Assembly (NCBI GenBank): GCA_945910665.1
Contig: CAMDZK010000010.1
Coordinates: 1-12,867 of the forward strand
Direction of reading: 5' to 3'
Source: an uncultured Peptostreptococcaceae bacterium
GTDB taxonomy: Bacteria > Bacillota > Clostridia > Tissierellales > Peptoniphilaceae
Length of the DNA stretch: 12,867 bases
In this document: one piece after another, positions 5,874-12,821 of the stretch
Layout of the letters: each line of letters starts with the position of its first letter
How positions within the stretch are numbered: the stretch's first letter is position 1
Position numbers and translations under genes: made by a program
Notes under the pieces: model-generated
Seen by the model: the letters and a program-made list of their open reading frames with translations, nothing else
Told to the model about the DNA's origin: nothing
Database searches by the model: none

Positions 5874-6977
5874 TTACTCGACACGCATGAGAACCATGGC
5901 GATGTCGTCTTTCATTTCACCCCAGCGGAAGCGGTTGACCGCTTGAATAATGCGCTGGAGAATATTTTCTTCAATCGTGTTCATCATCTCAATCAATCGA
6001 TCTTGGCCAAACTCTTCCCCTTCACGATTGACCGTTTCTGTAATTCCATCGGTATATAACAAGATCGCATCTCCTGACTCCATGGTCGTCGCTGTTTCCT
6101 TATAGGGAATCATGCGAAACACAGGAGAAATTGGCACGCCTTTCACTTGCATGGCAATGCCTTCGTGTTCTCTGTAGAGAATCGGCACAGCAGTATGCCC
6201 TGCATTGGCGTAAATCAATCTAGACGATTCTTGATCGTACAGAGCGTAAAAGAGCGTAAAGTAATGGCTGTCTCCTAAATGCAATTCACAAAAATCCGAC
6301 CGCAAATTCTCAAGAACTACCGATGGGGAAGGATTTTGTGGAACAATCGTCCGCATGGATTGGCGAAGAAACATCGTCACCATGCTCGCCGTCACCCCAT
6401 GACCCATCACGTCTGCAATATAGAAGGCAATTTTTCCACCTTCTAAGGGAATAATATCGTAAAAGTCACCGGATAGTCGTTCTGACGGAAAATAGCGGGC
6501 TTCAAAATGAGCCTTTTCGTAATTGAGTTGCGTCGGTAAGATACGTTGCTGTATATTTCTTGCAAAGTGAATGTCGTCTGTCATTTTTCGATTGGCATTG
6601 ACCAAATCTACTGTCAGTTTTATTTTCGCAGAAATATCGTGGTAAACCTCGACAAAGGCAACCAATTCACCATTTGCTCGAAAGATTGGAGAAGTCGTAA
6701 TGGAATAGTGGCGGTCGAGGATTTTTTCCTCTTTTACGACGGTTTCTTTTGTATGGCGCACCGTAGGAATTGATGAAAAACCTAACATGCGGTTTTTTCC
6801 ATCAGAATAAAAGCTATCTACAGGATCATGCCCAATCTGTGCAACCATTGCACGGTTGGCATAAACATAGCGCCCCTCCTCGTCTAAAATGGTGACGAGA
6901 TCCGCCATACTCTCCAATACATGGTAAGCATGTCTAATTTCTTCAATCATTCCACGATCTGGACTAAACATAGCCAT
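5874..6977 (-). CDS. PAS domain - PP2C (SpoIIE/RsbU-type) serine phosphatase
   Basis: This is a soluble sensor phosphatase of 367 residues. A PAS domain (about 15-116; LVTILDEEGRYVYANRAM near the start and VEVYHDIS at the end) is joined by a helical linker (about 117-150, ending in the NIQQRILP motif common in RsbU-like proteins) to a PP2C/SpoIIE domain. The metal-binding acidic residues are all in place: SGDFYD (D171), ADVMGHG (D189), YTDG (D310) and KDDIAM (D357/D358). No membrane segment is seen. Relatives dephosphorylate anti-anti-sigma factors of the RsbV/SpoIIAA type, but no such partner or sigma factor lies in this window, so the target is unknown. The ATG at 6977 has only a modest AAGAG site; the ATG two codons later is an alternative. 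Its position just ahead of pgi suggests one transcript but does not by itself show a role in glycolysis. Confidence 0.92.
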   Translation of the reverse strand: MAMFSPDRGMIEEIRHAYHVLESMADLVTILDEEGRYVYANRAMVAQIGHDPVDSFYSDGKNRMLGFSSIPTVRHTKETVVKEEKILDRHYSITTSPIFRANGELVAFVEVYHDISAKIKLTVDLVNANRKMTDDIHFARNIQQRILPTQLNYEKAHFEARYFPSERLSGDFYDIIPLEGGKIAFYIADVMGHGVTASMVTMFLRQSMRTIVPQNPSPSVVLENLRSDFCELHLGDSHYFTLFYALYDQESSRLIYANAGHTAVPILYREHEGIAMQVKGVPISPVFRMIPYKETATTMESGDAILLYTDGITETVNREGEEFGQDRLIEMMNTIEENILQRIIQAVNRFRWGEMKDDIAMVLMRVE

Positions 6978-7011
6978 GAGCTCTTACCCAGCCTTTCATT
7001 TCTGTACTCTT

Positions 7012-7040
7012 ATAGTAACAAATCAGGCATTTTAATACAA
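7012..7040 (-). promoter_or_regulatory. Possible promoter for the phosphatase-pgi-AI-2E group
   Basis: On the minus strand TTGTAT (7040-7035) and TACTAT (7017-7012) are separated by 17 bp in the 88-bp gap after the methyltransferase gene. Both boxes are partial matches to sigma-A consensus (3/6 and 4/6). No terminator is visible after the methyltransferase, so read-through from it is an alternative. Confidence 0.35.
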
Positions 7041-7065
7041 TGGAGACATGCAGTTCTTGGCTGTT

Positions 7066-8241
7066 TTATTCAGTTTTTTTGTCGAAAACTTTGGCAGATG
7101 CGTAATTAAAATCTTTTGGAGGACGTGGACCATAATATTGGTAGTATTGTACTTTTAAATCGCCATTAAATAATTTTCTTCTGCGGTCCGCTTTTTTACC
7201 ATACAGGGCTTCAAATTCTTCTATGGGCGACAGTGCATACACAGACCACGTGGGTAGATCTTTAAAACGATGGCCCAATGCATTTGCTAATTCTTTGGCT
7301 TCTTCTTCATCAGAAATACGCGCTCCATAAGGAGGGTTTGTAATACACACGCCATATTTATCCAACAAATCCACGTCACGAATGTCTTTCACAAAGAAAG
7401 TGATGTCTTCTTCCAGCCCAATACGCGCCGCATTGTCTCTTGCCGTGAGTACTTGTCTGTGGTCGATGTCTGATCCGTAAATATACAGAGGTGTATCGTA
7501 GTCCACCGCTTGGAACGCTTCCTTTTTTACATCGGCAAAGGCCTTTTTAAACACGTCAGAAAATTCTGTCAACGTGAATGCACGGTCCAAACCAGGGGCG
7601 ATATTTCTCGCAATCATAGCCGCTTCAATAGGAATGGTTCCAGAACCACAGAAAGGGTCGTGCAATGTACGGTCTTTGTTCCAATAAGATAATAACACCA
7701 TGGCAGCGGCTAAGGTTTCCTTTAAGGGCGCCTTACCCTGTCCTTTTCGGTACCCTCTTTTATGAAGAGATTCACCCGATGTATCGACAGTAATCGTTGC
7801 AATGTCGTTTCTCAAGCTCACTTCAATGGGAAAGCGAGCCCCCGTTTCTGGAAACCAATCCAACTGGTGGGTCTTTTTCAACTTTTCTACGATTGCTTTT
7901 TTTACAATCGCTTGGCTGTCAGAAATACTGAAGAGTTTCGATTTATAGCTTTTTCCATCCACGGGGAATTCTCCATTGGGTGGAATCAAGTCCTCCCATG
8001 GAAGTGCATGGGTCCGGTCAAAAAGCTCTGTAAAAGTATAGGCTTTAAATCTTCCAAAGACAATGCGCACACGGTCTGCTGTGCGCAACCATATATTAAG
8101 TTTAGCAATCGTATATTCATCTCCATTCGTTTCTAAGTGCCCGTCTTCCACAGTGATTTGTTCAATGCCTAAGTCTTGCATTTCCCGTTTTGTGACTGCT
8201 TCTAAGCCAAAAGCAGTGGTTACTTGTATTTTGTATTCCAT
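7066..8241 (-). CDS. rlmL: THUMP-domain class I RNA methyltransferase (YpsC / RlmL N-terminal-half type)
   Basis: This SAM-dependent RNA methyltransferase has 391 residues. A ferredoxin-like N-terminal region and THUMP RNA-binding domain occupy about 1-160, followed by SLHKRGYR (about 158-165), a hallmark of this family. The Rossmann methyltransferase domain has the SAM loop DPFCGSGT (195-202), an acidic strand end at GSDID (256-260) and the catalytic TNPPYG (301-306) used for methylation of an exocyclic amino group of guanine. In E. coli the matching part of RlmL makes m2G2445 in 23S rRNA; the Bacillota version, as here, lacks the fused RlmK half. The rRNA target is therefore inferred from the family. 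The start has an AAAAAGGAG site. It is transcribed away from the superoxide reductase gene, 71 bp distant. Confidence 0.93.
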   Translation of the reverse strand: MEYKIQVTTAFGLEAVTKREMQDLGIEQITVEDGHLETNGDEYTIAKLNIWLRTADRVRIVFGRFKAYTFTELFDRTHALPWEDLIPPNGEFPVDGKSYKSKLFSISDSQAIVKKAIVEKLKKTHQLDWFPETGARFPIEVSLRNDIATITVDTSGESLHKRGYRKGQGKAPLKETLAAAMVLLSYWNKDRTLHDPFCGSGTIPIEAAMIARNIAPGLDRAFTLTEFSDVFKKAFADVKKEAFQAVDYDTPLYIYGSDIDHRQVLTARDNAARIGLEEDITFFVKDIRDVDLLDKYGVCITNPPYGARISDEEEAKELANALGHRFKDLPTWSVYALSPIEEFEALYGKKADRRRKLFNGDLKVQYYQYYGPRPPKDFNYASAKVFDKKTE

Positions 8242-8261
8242 AAAAATCTCCTTTTTACATG

Positions 8262-8287
8262 TTTACCCATTCTCACCTTGGGGTAAA
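8262..8287. promoter_or_regulatory. Inverted repeat between the divergent methyltransferase and superoxide reductase genes
   Basis: TTTACCC (8262-8268) and GGGTAAA (8281-8287) are perfect 7-bp inverted arms with 12 bp between them, in the only intergenic space from which both genes could be transcribed. Each strand reads TTTACC, 16 bp, TAAA-, which could act as a weak promoter in each direction, or the pair could be an operator. It does not look like a PerR or Fur box. No good sigma-A promoter was otherwise found here. Confidence 0.35.
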
Positions 8288-8312
8288 GACACCAAAGAGA
8301 GGAGTGATAAAA

Positions 8313-8681
8313 ATGTTAAGTCAAACATTTCAAACGGGCGACTGGAAAGGCGAAAAACATGTTCCCTTTATCCAAGCGCCAGAAAAAGTAGCAAAAGACG
8401 AAAAATTTGAAGTCAAAGTACACATCGGTGAAGAGGTTGGCCATCCAAACACATTTGAACATTACATTGCTTGGATTAAACTCTACTTCAAACCAGAAGA
8501 TGCAAAATTCCCAGTAGAAGTTGGTACTTATGAATTTGATGCCCACGGTGAATACGACATTTTCACAGAGCCAGAAATTAAAACGACTCTGCAAGTGGGA
8601 GCAAGCGGTGAATTCTTCGCTGTAAGCTATTGTAACATACACGGACTGTGGGAAAACAAACAAAGCATCACAGTTGAATAA
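8313..8681 (+). CDS. sor: Superoxide reductase (neelaredoxin type, class II)
   Basis: This cytoplasmic non-haem iron enzyme of 122 residues reduces superoxide to hydrogen peroxide without making oxygen, a defence typical of anaerobes. The iron ligands of the catalytic centre are all recognisable: H16 in GEKHVP with the nearby E14, H44 in VGHPN, H50 in EHYIAWI, and C107 and H110 in YCNIHG. There is no N-terminal desulforedoxin-type four-cysteine domain, so it is the one-iron form. I chose the ATG at 8313 because a GGAG site lies about eight bases before it and the family begins here; an in-frame ATG at 8259 would add 18 residues that do not look like the family. A strong terminator follows, so it may be a single-gene transcript. 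No rubredoxin gene, the usual electron donor, is in the window. Confidence 0.94.
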   Translation: MLSQTFQTGDWKGEKHVPFIQAPEKVAKDEKFEVKVHIGEEVGHPNTFEHYIAWIKLYFKPEDAKFPVEVGTYEFDAHGEYDIFTEPEIKTTLQVGASGEFFAVSYCNIHGLWENKQSITVE

Positions 8682-8687
8682 TCATTG

Positions 8688-8718
8688 AAAAAGGATACCA
8701 AGTACGGTATCCTTTTTT
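8688..8718 (+). terminator. Strong rho-independent terminator after the superoxide reductase gene
   Basis: AAAAAGGATACC (8688-8699) pairs with GGTATCCTTTTT (8706-8717), a perfect 12-bp stem with a 6-nt loop and a T run, six bases after the sor stop codon. It is nearly symmetric and could work in both directions. It ends only 26 bp before the aminopeptidase start. Confidence 0.9.
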
Positions 8719-8744
8719 CATAGAGACGATAGGAGGTCATAGCC

Positions 8745-9974
8745 ATGAACCATGAAAAATTAAAGCAATACGCAAAACTCGCAGTCGACGTGGGATTAGA
8801 AATTAAAGAAGGGGACGTCGTTCTCATCAACAGTCCCATCGCAGCTGCAGAATTTACAAGAGAAGTCGTTCGCGCAGCCTATGAAGCAGGTGCAAAAGAT
8901 GTGGAAATCAACTGGCAAGACGATGCGATTACCCGCATGCGTTACGAAAATGAACCACTCTCCCAATTTGAAAATTTCCCCGAATGGCGTAAAATGAAAA
9001 TGAACGATTACGGCGACCGCGGATGTAAAGCGCTGAGCATTTCCGCATCCGATCCAGATCTTTTAGCAGGCATCGATTCCGATAAAATTATCGCAGCGCA
9101 AAGAGCAGGTTCAGAAGCCTTAAAAAATTACCGCGACAAAATGATGCGCGACGAAAACTCCTGGTGCGTTTTAAGCGTCCCAACCCCTGCATGGGCAAAA
9201 AAAATCTTCCCTGAAAAATCAGAAGAAGAAGCTGTAGCATCCCTTTGGGAGCTCATCTTTAAAGCCACACGCATGGATGAACAAGACCCTGTTGCCGCAT
9301 GGAACGACCATTTAAATACGTTAGGCGAAAAAACGAAAGCACTCCAAGAGTTAGATTTAGCAGAAGTACACTACGAAACAGCTAAAGGAACAGACCTTAC
9401 GGTAAAACTTCCTGAAGGCCACTTGTGGGTCAGCGGACTTTCTAAAAACAAAAAAGGAGAGATTTTCGTCCCTAATCTCCCTACGGAAGAAGTCTTTTCA
9501 ATGCCTGATAAATATGGCGTGAACGGCGTACTACACTCCACAAAACCCCTCGTGTACGGTGGCCAACTCATCGACGATTTTACATTGGAATTTAAAGAAG
9601 GTCGTGTGGAAAACTACAGTGCGAAAACAGGTGAAAAAGCGCTCTCTGAACTTTTCTCCGTGGATGAAGGCGCTCGTTATTTAGGAGAAATCGCACTGGT
9701 TCCCCATCGCTCCCCCATCTCTGACACCGGCGTTACTTTCTTCAATACGCTCTTTGATGAGAATGCATCGTGCCACTTTGCCTTTGGAGAAGCGTACCCA
9801 ACAAATTTAGAAGGTGGCGAGCATTTATCCAAAGAAGAATTAGAAGAACGCCACGTAAACACATCCTTAGTCCATGAAGACTTCATGGTGGGCGATGAAA
9901 CCTTAAACATCACAGGCACAACAAAAAGTGGTGAAAAAGTCGCGATTTTTAAAAATGGCGCTTGGGCAATTTAA
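8745..9974 (+). CDS. ampS: M29 family aminopeptidase (AmpS/PepS type)
   Basis: This is a dinuclear-metal aminopeptidase of 409 residues, the standard length of the M29 (thermophilic aminopeptidase T) family, which removes N-terminal residues from peptides in the cytoplasm. The metal ligands fall where the family has them: the glutamates in NLPTEEVF (E248/E249), E315 in LGEIALVP, H344 in CHFAFGEAYP, and H377 and D379 in SLVHEDFM. The start ATG is preceded by a near-consensus AGGAGGT. It would complete breakdown of peptides taken up by a transporter such as the Dpp system, though the two are not linked in one operon. The gene starts 26 bp after the sor terminator, leaving no room for a full promoter, so it depends on read-through or on a promoter inside sor. 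Its 3' end overlaps the convergent glycosylase gene by 26 bp. Confidence 0.95.
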   Translation: MNHEKLKQYAKLAVDVGLEIKEGDVVLINSPIAAAEFTREVVRAAYEAGAKDVEINWQDDAITRMRYENEPLSQFENFPEWRKMKMNDYGDRGCKALSISASDPDLLAGIDSDKIIAAQRAGSEALKNYRDKMMRDENSWCVLSVPTPAWAKKIFPEKSEEEAVASLWELIFKATRMDEQDPVAAWNDHLNTLGEKTKALQELDLAEVHYETAKGTDLTVKLPEGHLWVSGLSKNKKGEIFVPNLPTEEVFSMPDKYGVNGVLHSTKPLVYGGQLIDDFTLEFKEGRVENYSAKTGEKALSELFSVDEGARYLGEIALVPHRSPISDTGVTFFNTLFDENASCHFAFGEAYPTNLEGGEHLSKEELEERHVNTSLVHEDFMVGDETLNITGTTKSGEKVAIFKNGAWAI

Positions 9975-10452
9975 GCACTTTCCCAATTTCAGCGCACCAA
10001 ATCGACGTTAAATCGTCGATCGAAAATTGCGCATTGGCAGGACTCGTCGATGGCAAATACACAGCGGAAATCCCCTGTTTTTCAAGGATTTCATAGGCTT
10101 TTTTGCCATTGGCGAAGACTTGTAATGCGGGCGCTACGGAAAAAATTTCTGTCAGATCCGCCGGCACAATTTTTTTCATGTGATGGTCCATGCTGCCTTT
10201 AATTTCTACTGAGAGTGCAGCATCGTACAAGGCAATGTGATGGCGCAACAAAAATTTGCACTTTTCACCTTTTCCCTCGGGTTTTTCTTCCGCAAAGCAG
10301 CGGGCCAACACCTCCCAAAAGCGATTTCTTGGGTTCCCATAGTAAAATCCTTCTTCTCGCGATTTTGCTGAAGGAAAAGACCCTAATATGAGAATCTGAC
10401 TTGTCTTGTCATAAATTGGCGCAAAAGGATGGACAAAATTATTCTGTGACAT
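9949..10452 (-). CDS. Hypoxanthine-DNA glycosylase-type protein (UDG superfamily family 6)
   Basis: This small protein of 167 residues belongs to the uracil-DNA-glycosylase superfamily, with the features of the hypoxanthine (deoxyinosine) glycosylase branch. It would cut deaminated bases from DNA to start base-excision repair. Motifs seen are ILILGSFPS (20-28), YYGNPRNRFW (37-46) with the conserved asparagines, the GSMD segment (86-89), and LPSTSPAN (133-140), the last being the DNA-binding loop motif of the superfamily. From memory, relatives usually read PND where this one has PAD (97-99); that could affect activity or simply be a local variant. The ATG at 10452 overlaps the end of the YbaK-type gene by 14 bp, so translation is probably coupled. 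The C-terminus overlaps the convergent aminopeptidase gene. A mug/TDG-like specificity is the main alternative. Confidence 0.85.
   Translation of the reverse strand: MSQNNFVHPFAPIYDKTSQILILGSFPSAKSREEGFYYGNPRNRFWEVLARCFAEEKPEGKGEKCKFLLRHHIALYDAALSVEIKGSMDHHMKKIVPADLTEIFSVAPALQVFANGKKAYEILEKQGISAVYLPSTSPANAQFSIDDLTSIWCAEIGKVLKLPKRHF
10001..10020. repeat. Inverted repeat at the convergent gene junction
   Basis: ATCGACG and CGTCGAT are perfect 7-bp arms around TTAAAT, 26 bp after the aminopeptidase stop codon and inside the coding sequence of the glycosylase. Weaker pairing (AATTTC with GAAAATT) may extend the stem. There is no T run, so it is not a standard terminator for the aminopeptidase; it could protect the 3' end of its transcript, or be a coincidence of the coding sequence. 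Confidence 0.3.
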
Positions 10453-10900
10453 CTACCCAACCTAAAGCGCCAGATACCGTGTAGAGCTCATCGACGGTTA
10501 AACGCACACAGGAATTCGAAGAACCACAAGCGGGATACACCACATCGTATTTTTTCAAGGATTCATCTAAATACACAGGCAATGTGGCAGGCACGCCAAA
10601 AGGACACACACCACCGATTTGGTGGTTCGTCTTTTCTTCCACTTCTTCTGGTGGAAGCATACGCGCCTTCATTCCAAATTGCGCCTTAAACTTTTTGTTA
10701 CTCACCCGCGTATCGCCGGCTGCCACAATCAACAGACCCGTATCGTCTTTCTGATACGTGAGGGATTTTGCAATGCGACCCGGTTCCGTCCCCACCGCCT
10801 GGGCAGCTAATTCCACTGTGGCAGAGGATGTATCAAATTCTTGCACGCGATCTGCCAGACCATGTTTTTCTAAATGGTTTTTTGCAAGTTCTAAACTCAT
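10439..10900 (-). CDS. YbaK/EbsC-family aminoacyl-tRNA deacylase
   Basis: This free-standing editing-domain protein of 153 residues is of the YbaK/ProX type, which hydrolyses wrongly charged aminoacyl-tRNAs (classically Cys-tRNA-Pro or Ala-tRNA-Pro). The conserved lysine is K45 in RIAKSL; GGVCPFG is at 96-102, and PACGSSNSCVRLTVDEL (123-139) is the characteristic C-terminal substrate-pocket segment. Which tRNA it edits cannot be told from sequence alone. The start ATG has AAGGA about seven bases upstream. It is the first gene of a two-gene unit with the glycosylase and is divergent from the TIM-barrel gene, with only 42 bp between the two starts. Confidence 0.93.
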   Translation of the reverse strand: MSLELAKNHLEKHGLADRVQEFDTSSATVELAAQAVGTEPGRIAKSLTYQKDDTGLLIVAAGDTRVSNKKFKAQFGMKARMLPPEEVEEKTNHQIGGVCPFGVPATLPVYLDESLKKYDVVYPACGSSNSCVRLTVDELYTVSGALGWVDVTE

Positions 10901-10942
10901 ACAACGATCCTTTCTTATTATTGAATGAAATGAGGTATCTCT

Positions 10943-11620
10943 ATGAAAGCCACAAAATTTACCCCGGTCATTGAATCATCTCTTCGTGGACGCATGGTCA
11001 AAGTACCAGACGCCATTTATGAATGCGGTGGGATCAACATCTTAGGAAAAAGAATTAAGTCTCTCCTCTTTACCACGGACGTAGCGATTATCACAAATAA
11101 CAACGCAAATTCCATTATCGCCGTCTATCCATTTACACCCCAACTCTCGATTACAAACGCCATCTTAAATGTTGCAAGTGTTCCCGTATTTGTGGGCGTT
11201 GGTGGTGGAACGACGACGGGACCCCGTTCCGTGAGTTTAGCTCTTCAGTCAGAACTGTTAGGAGCTTATGGGGTCGTTGTAAATGCGCCCATGCAAAACG
11301 AAAACATCCAAATGATTGACGAGGCCATCGACATTCCTATTATCGCATCCGTCGGATCCTATCATGACGACTTTTTGGGAAAAGCAAAAGCGGGCGCGCG
11401 TATTTTCAATGTGACCGGCGGAAGTCATACGGCAGACTTAGTTTCCCATGTGCGTACAATCATGGGTCCAGAGTTTCCCATCATTGCAACCGGCGGTGAC
11501 AACGACGATCAAATTCGAAGAACCATTGAAGCTGGTGCCAATGCAATTACCTATACACCACCGAGCACTAGCGAGATTTTCAAAGAAGTTATGGTGAAAT
11601 ATCGTCAAATGAATGACTAA
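10943..11620 (+). CDS. Conserved TIM-barrel protein of unknown function
   Basis: This protein of 225 residues appears to be a phosphate-binding (beta/alpha)8 barrel. The repeating hydrophobic strands end in glycine-rich loops: GVGGGTTTG (85-93), FNVTGG (155-160), and IATGGDNDD (181-189) followed by AGANAITYTPPS (197-208). The last two look like the strand 7/8 phosphate-gripping loops of the flavin- or sugar-phosphate-binding barrels. Similar proteins in Bacillota are often labelled simply 'hydrolase', without experimental basis that I know of. No signal peptide or membrane segment is present. The ATG at 10943 has a TGAGGT site six bases upstream. The glycosyltransferase gene follows 60 bp later on the same strand but seems to have its own -10 box, so functional linkage is uncertain. 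An N-acetylmannosamine-6-phosphate epimerase-like role is possible but not supported by a specific motif. Confidence 0.88.
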   Translation: MKATKFTPVIESSLRGRMVKVPDAIYECGGINILGKRIKSLLFTTDVAIITNNNANSIIAVYPFTPQLSITNAILNVASVPVFVGVGGGTTTGPRSVSLALQSELLGAYGVVVNAPMQNENIQMIDEAIDIPIIASVGSYHDDFLGKAKAGARIFNVTGGSHTADLVSHVRTIMGPEFPIIATGGDNDDQIRRTIEAGANAITYTPPSTSEIFKEVMVKYRQMND

Positions 11621-11632
11621 ATTATAGCAATA

Positions 11633-11661
11633 TAGAATTTTCATTGTATATCAAGTATAAT
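11633..11661 (+). promoter_or_regulatory. Probable promoter of the glycosyltransferase gene
   Basis: A perfect TATAAT -10 box (11656-11661) lies about 20 bp before the TTG start. The -35 position 17 bp upstream (TAGAAT, 11633-11638) matches consensus at only three bases. The transcript would begin around 11668, giving a very short leader that holds the AGGGAGGTG ribosome binding site. Confidence 0.5.
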
Positions 11662-11680
11662 AAAAGAGGGAGGTGCTCCG

Positions 11681-12796
11681 TTGAAAAAAATACTTATACT
11701 TTCCATATCTACCGGCGGCGGACATCATGAAGTAGCAAGAAATTTACGCATTGGATTTGAAAAAATGGGCGATCAAGTCAAAGTGAGCAACGCATTGGAG
11801 GTCGTCAATCCCGATGTCGACGCTGTCGTATCCAAATCCTATAGCATCCTCGCAGACAAAATGCCACGGCTCTACGGAAAAATTTATTATACATCGAGCA
11901 AAAAACCTGCCAAACAGATGATTGCGCAGACGCTCTCCACGATCTCCACCCATAAAAATTACAAATCACTAAAAGAGTATAATCCTGACCTTGTCATCAC
12001 GACGCATCCATTTCCTATCCCTATCATAGCACGTTTAAAGAAGAGAGGGAAAATTACCATCCCTTTAATTTCAATCATCACAGACTTTTTCCCAAACAGT
12101 TTGTATATTGATGAAAATGTGGATGCCTATGTGGTTGGATCCTTTTATACAAAACAAAGTCTCATCAATTTTGGCGTGCCAAAGGACAAAATTTTTCCTT
12201 ATGGAATTCCTATTAAAGAAGACTTTTTTGCCCAATCTACCAAGCAACCCCATGAAACCATCAATCTGCTCTTAGCGGGCGGTAGCATGGGCATGAGCGG
12301 TATCGAAACAATTTTGGAAAAATTGATGGAATTAGACGAGCGTTTTCGCATCGAAGTGCTCTGTGGGAATAACAATAAACTGCGAGACAAACTTCTCCAG
12401 CGCTACAGTTATGCAATTGTGGATGGAAGGCTTACAATTCACGGTTTTACCAACGATGTTTCTAGAATTATGGACCACACGGATCTCATGATTACAAAAC
12501 CAGGTGGATTAACCACGTCGGAATGCATGAAAAAAGGACTCCCTATGGTGATTCCTTATTATATTCCAGGACAGGAAGAAGAAAATCTGGAATTCTTACT
12601 CAAAGAAAACGTGGCCCTCTATCAACCCGACCCAGAACGCATTGCCACCGACATTGAAAAACTCTGTGAGAATCCAGAAGACTTACGCCGCATGAGTGCA
12701 AAAATGCTCCAAATGTCAGAAGGATACAGTCTCCAAAAAGTTCTCCACCTAGCCGACGCCTTCATGACCGCATATGAGAATAGCACAAGCAAGTAA
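11681..12796 (+). CDS. MGDG-synthase/GT28-type glycosyltransferase (UgtP-like, probable diacylglycerol glycosyltransferase)
   Basis: This GT-B fold glycosyltransferase of 371 residues would transfer sugar from a nucleotide sugar to diacylglycerol, making membrane glycolipids and anchors for lipoteichoic acid at the inner face of the membrane. The N-terminal domain has the GGGHH motif (12-16) of the MGDG synthase family and PDLVITTHPF (102-111). The C-terminal GT28 domain starts near LLLAGGSMG (197-204) and has the nucleotide-sugar loop KPGGLTTSE (273-281) and PGQEEEN (296-302). No membrane helix is present, which suits a peripheral enzyme. The start is TTG at 11681, chosen because GGGAGGTG lies five bases upstream and the family begins KKILILS. 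A MurG-like function is less likely because of the GGGHH start. The exact sugar and acceptor are not shown by the sequence. A terminator follows directly. Confidence 0.9.
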   Translation: MKKILILSISTGGGHHEVARNLRIGFEKMGDQVKVSNALEVVNPDVDAVVSKSYSILADKMPRLYGKIYYTSSKKPAKQMIAQTLSTISTHKNYKSLKEYNPDLVITTHPFPIPIIARLKKRGKITIPLISIITDFFPNSLYIDENVDAYVVGSFYTKQSLINFGVPKDKIFPYGIPIKEDFFAQSTKQPHETINLLLAGGSMGMSGIETILEKLMELDERFRIEVLCGNNNKLRDKLLQRYSYAIVDGRLTIHGFTNDVSRIMDHTDLMITKPGGLTTSECMKKGLPMVIPYYIPGQEEENLEFLLKENVALYQPDPERIATDIEKLCENPEDLRRMSAKMLQMSEGYSLQKVLHLADAFMTAYENSTSK

Positions 12797-12821
12797 AGAC
12801 CAGAAAAATCTGGTCTTTTTT
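12795..12821 (+). terminator. Rho-independent terminator after the glycosyltransferase gene
   Basis: AAAGACCAGA (12795-12804) pairs with TCTGGTCTTT (12809-12818), a perfect 10-bp stem with an AAAA loop, followed by more T residues. It begins inside the stop codon, the same compact arrangement as at the end of the AI-2E gene. Confidence 0.9.

Noticed and set aside
8259..8312. Longer start for superoxide reductase at ATG 8259
   Set aside because: The extra 18 residues do not resemble the family and the GGAG site serves the ATG at 8313, which gives the usual spacing of the E14/H16 motif.
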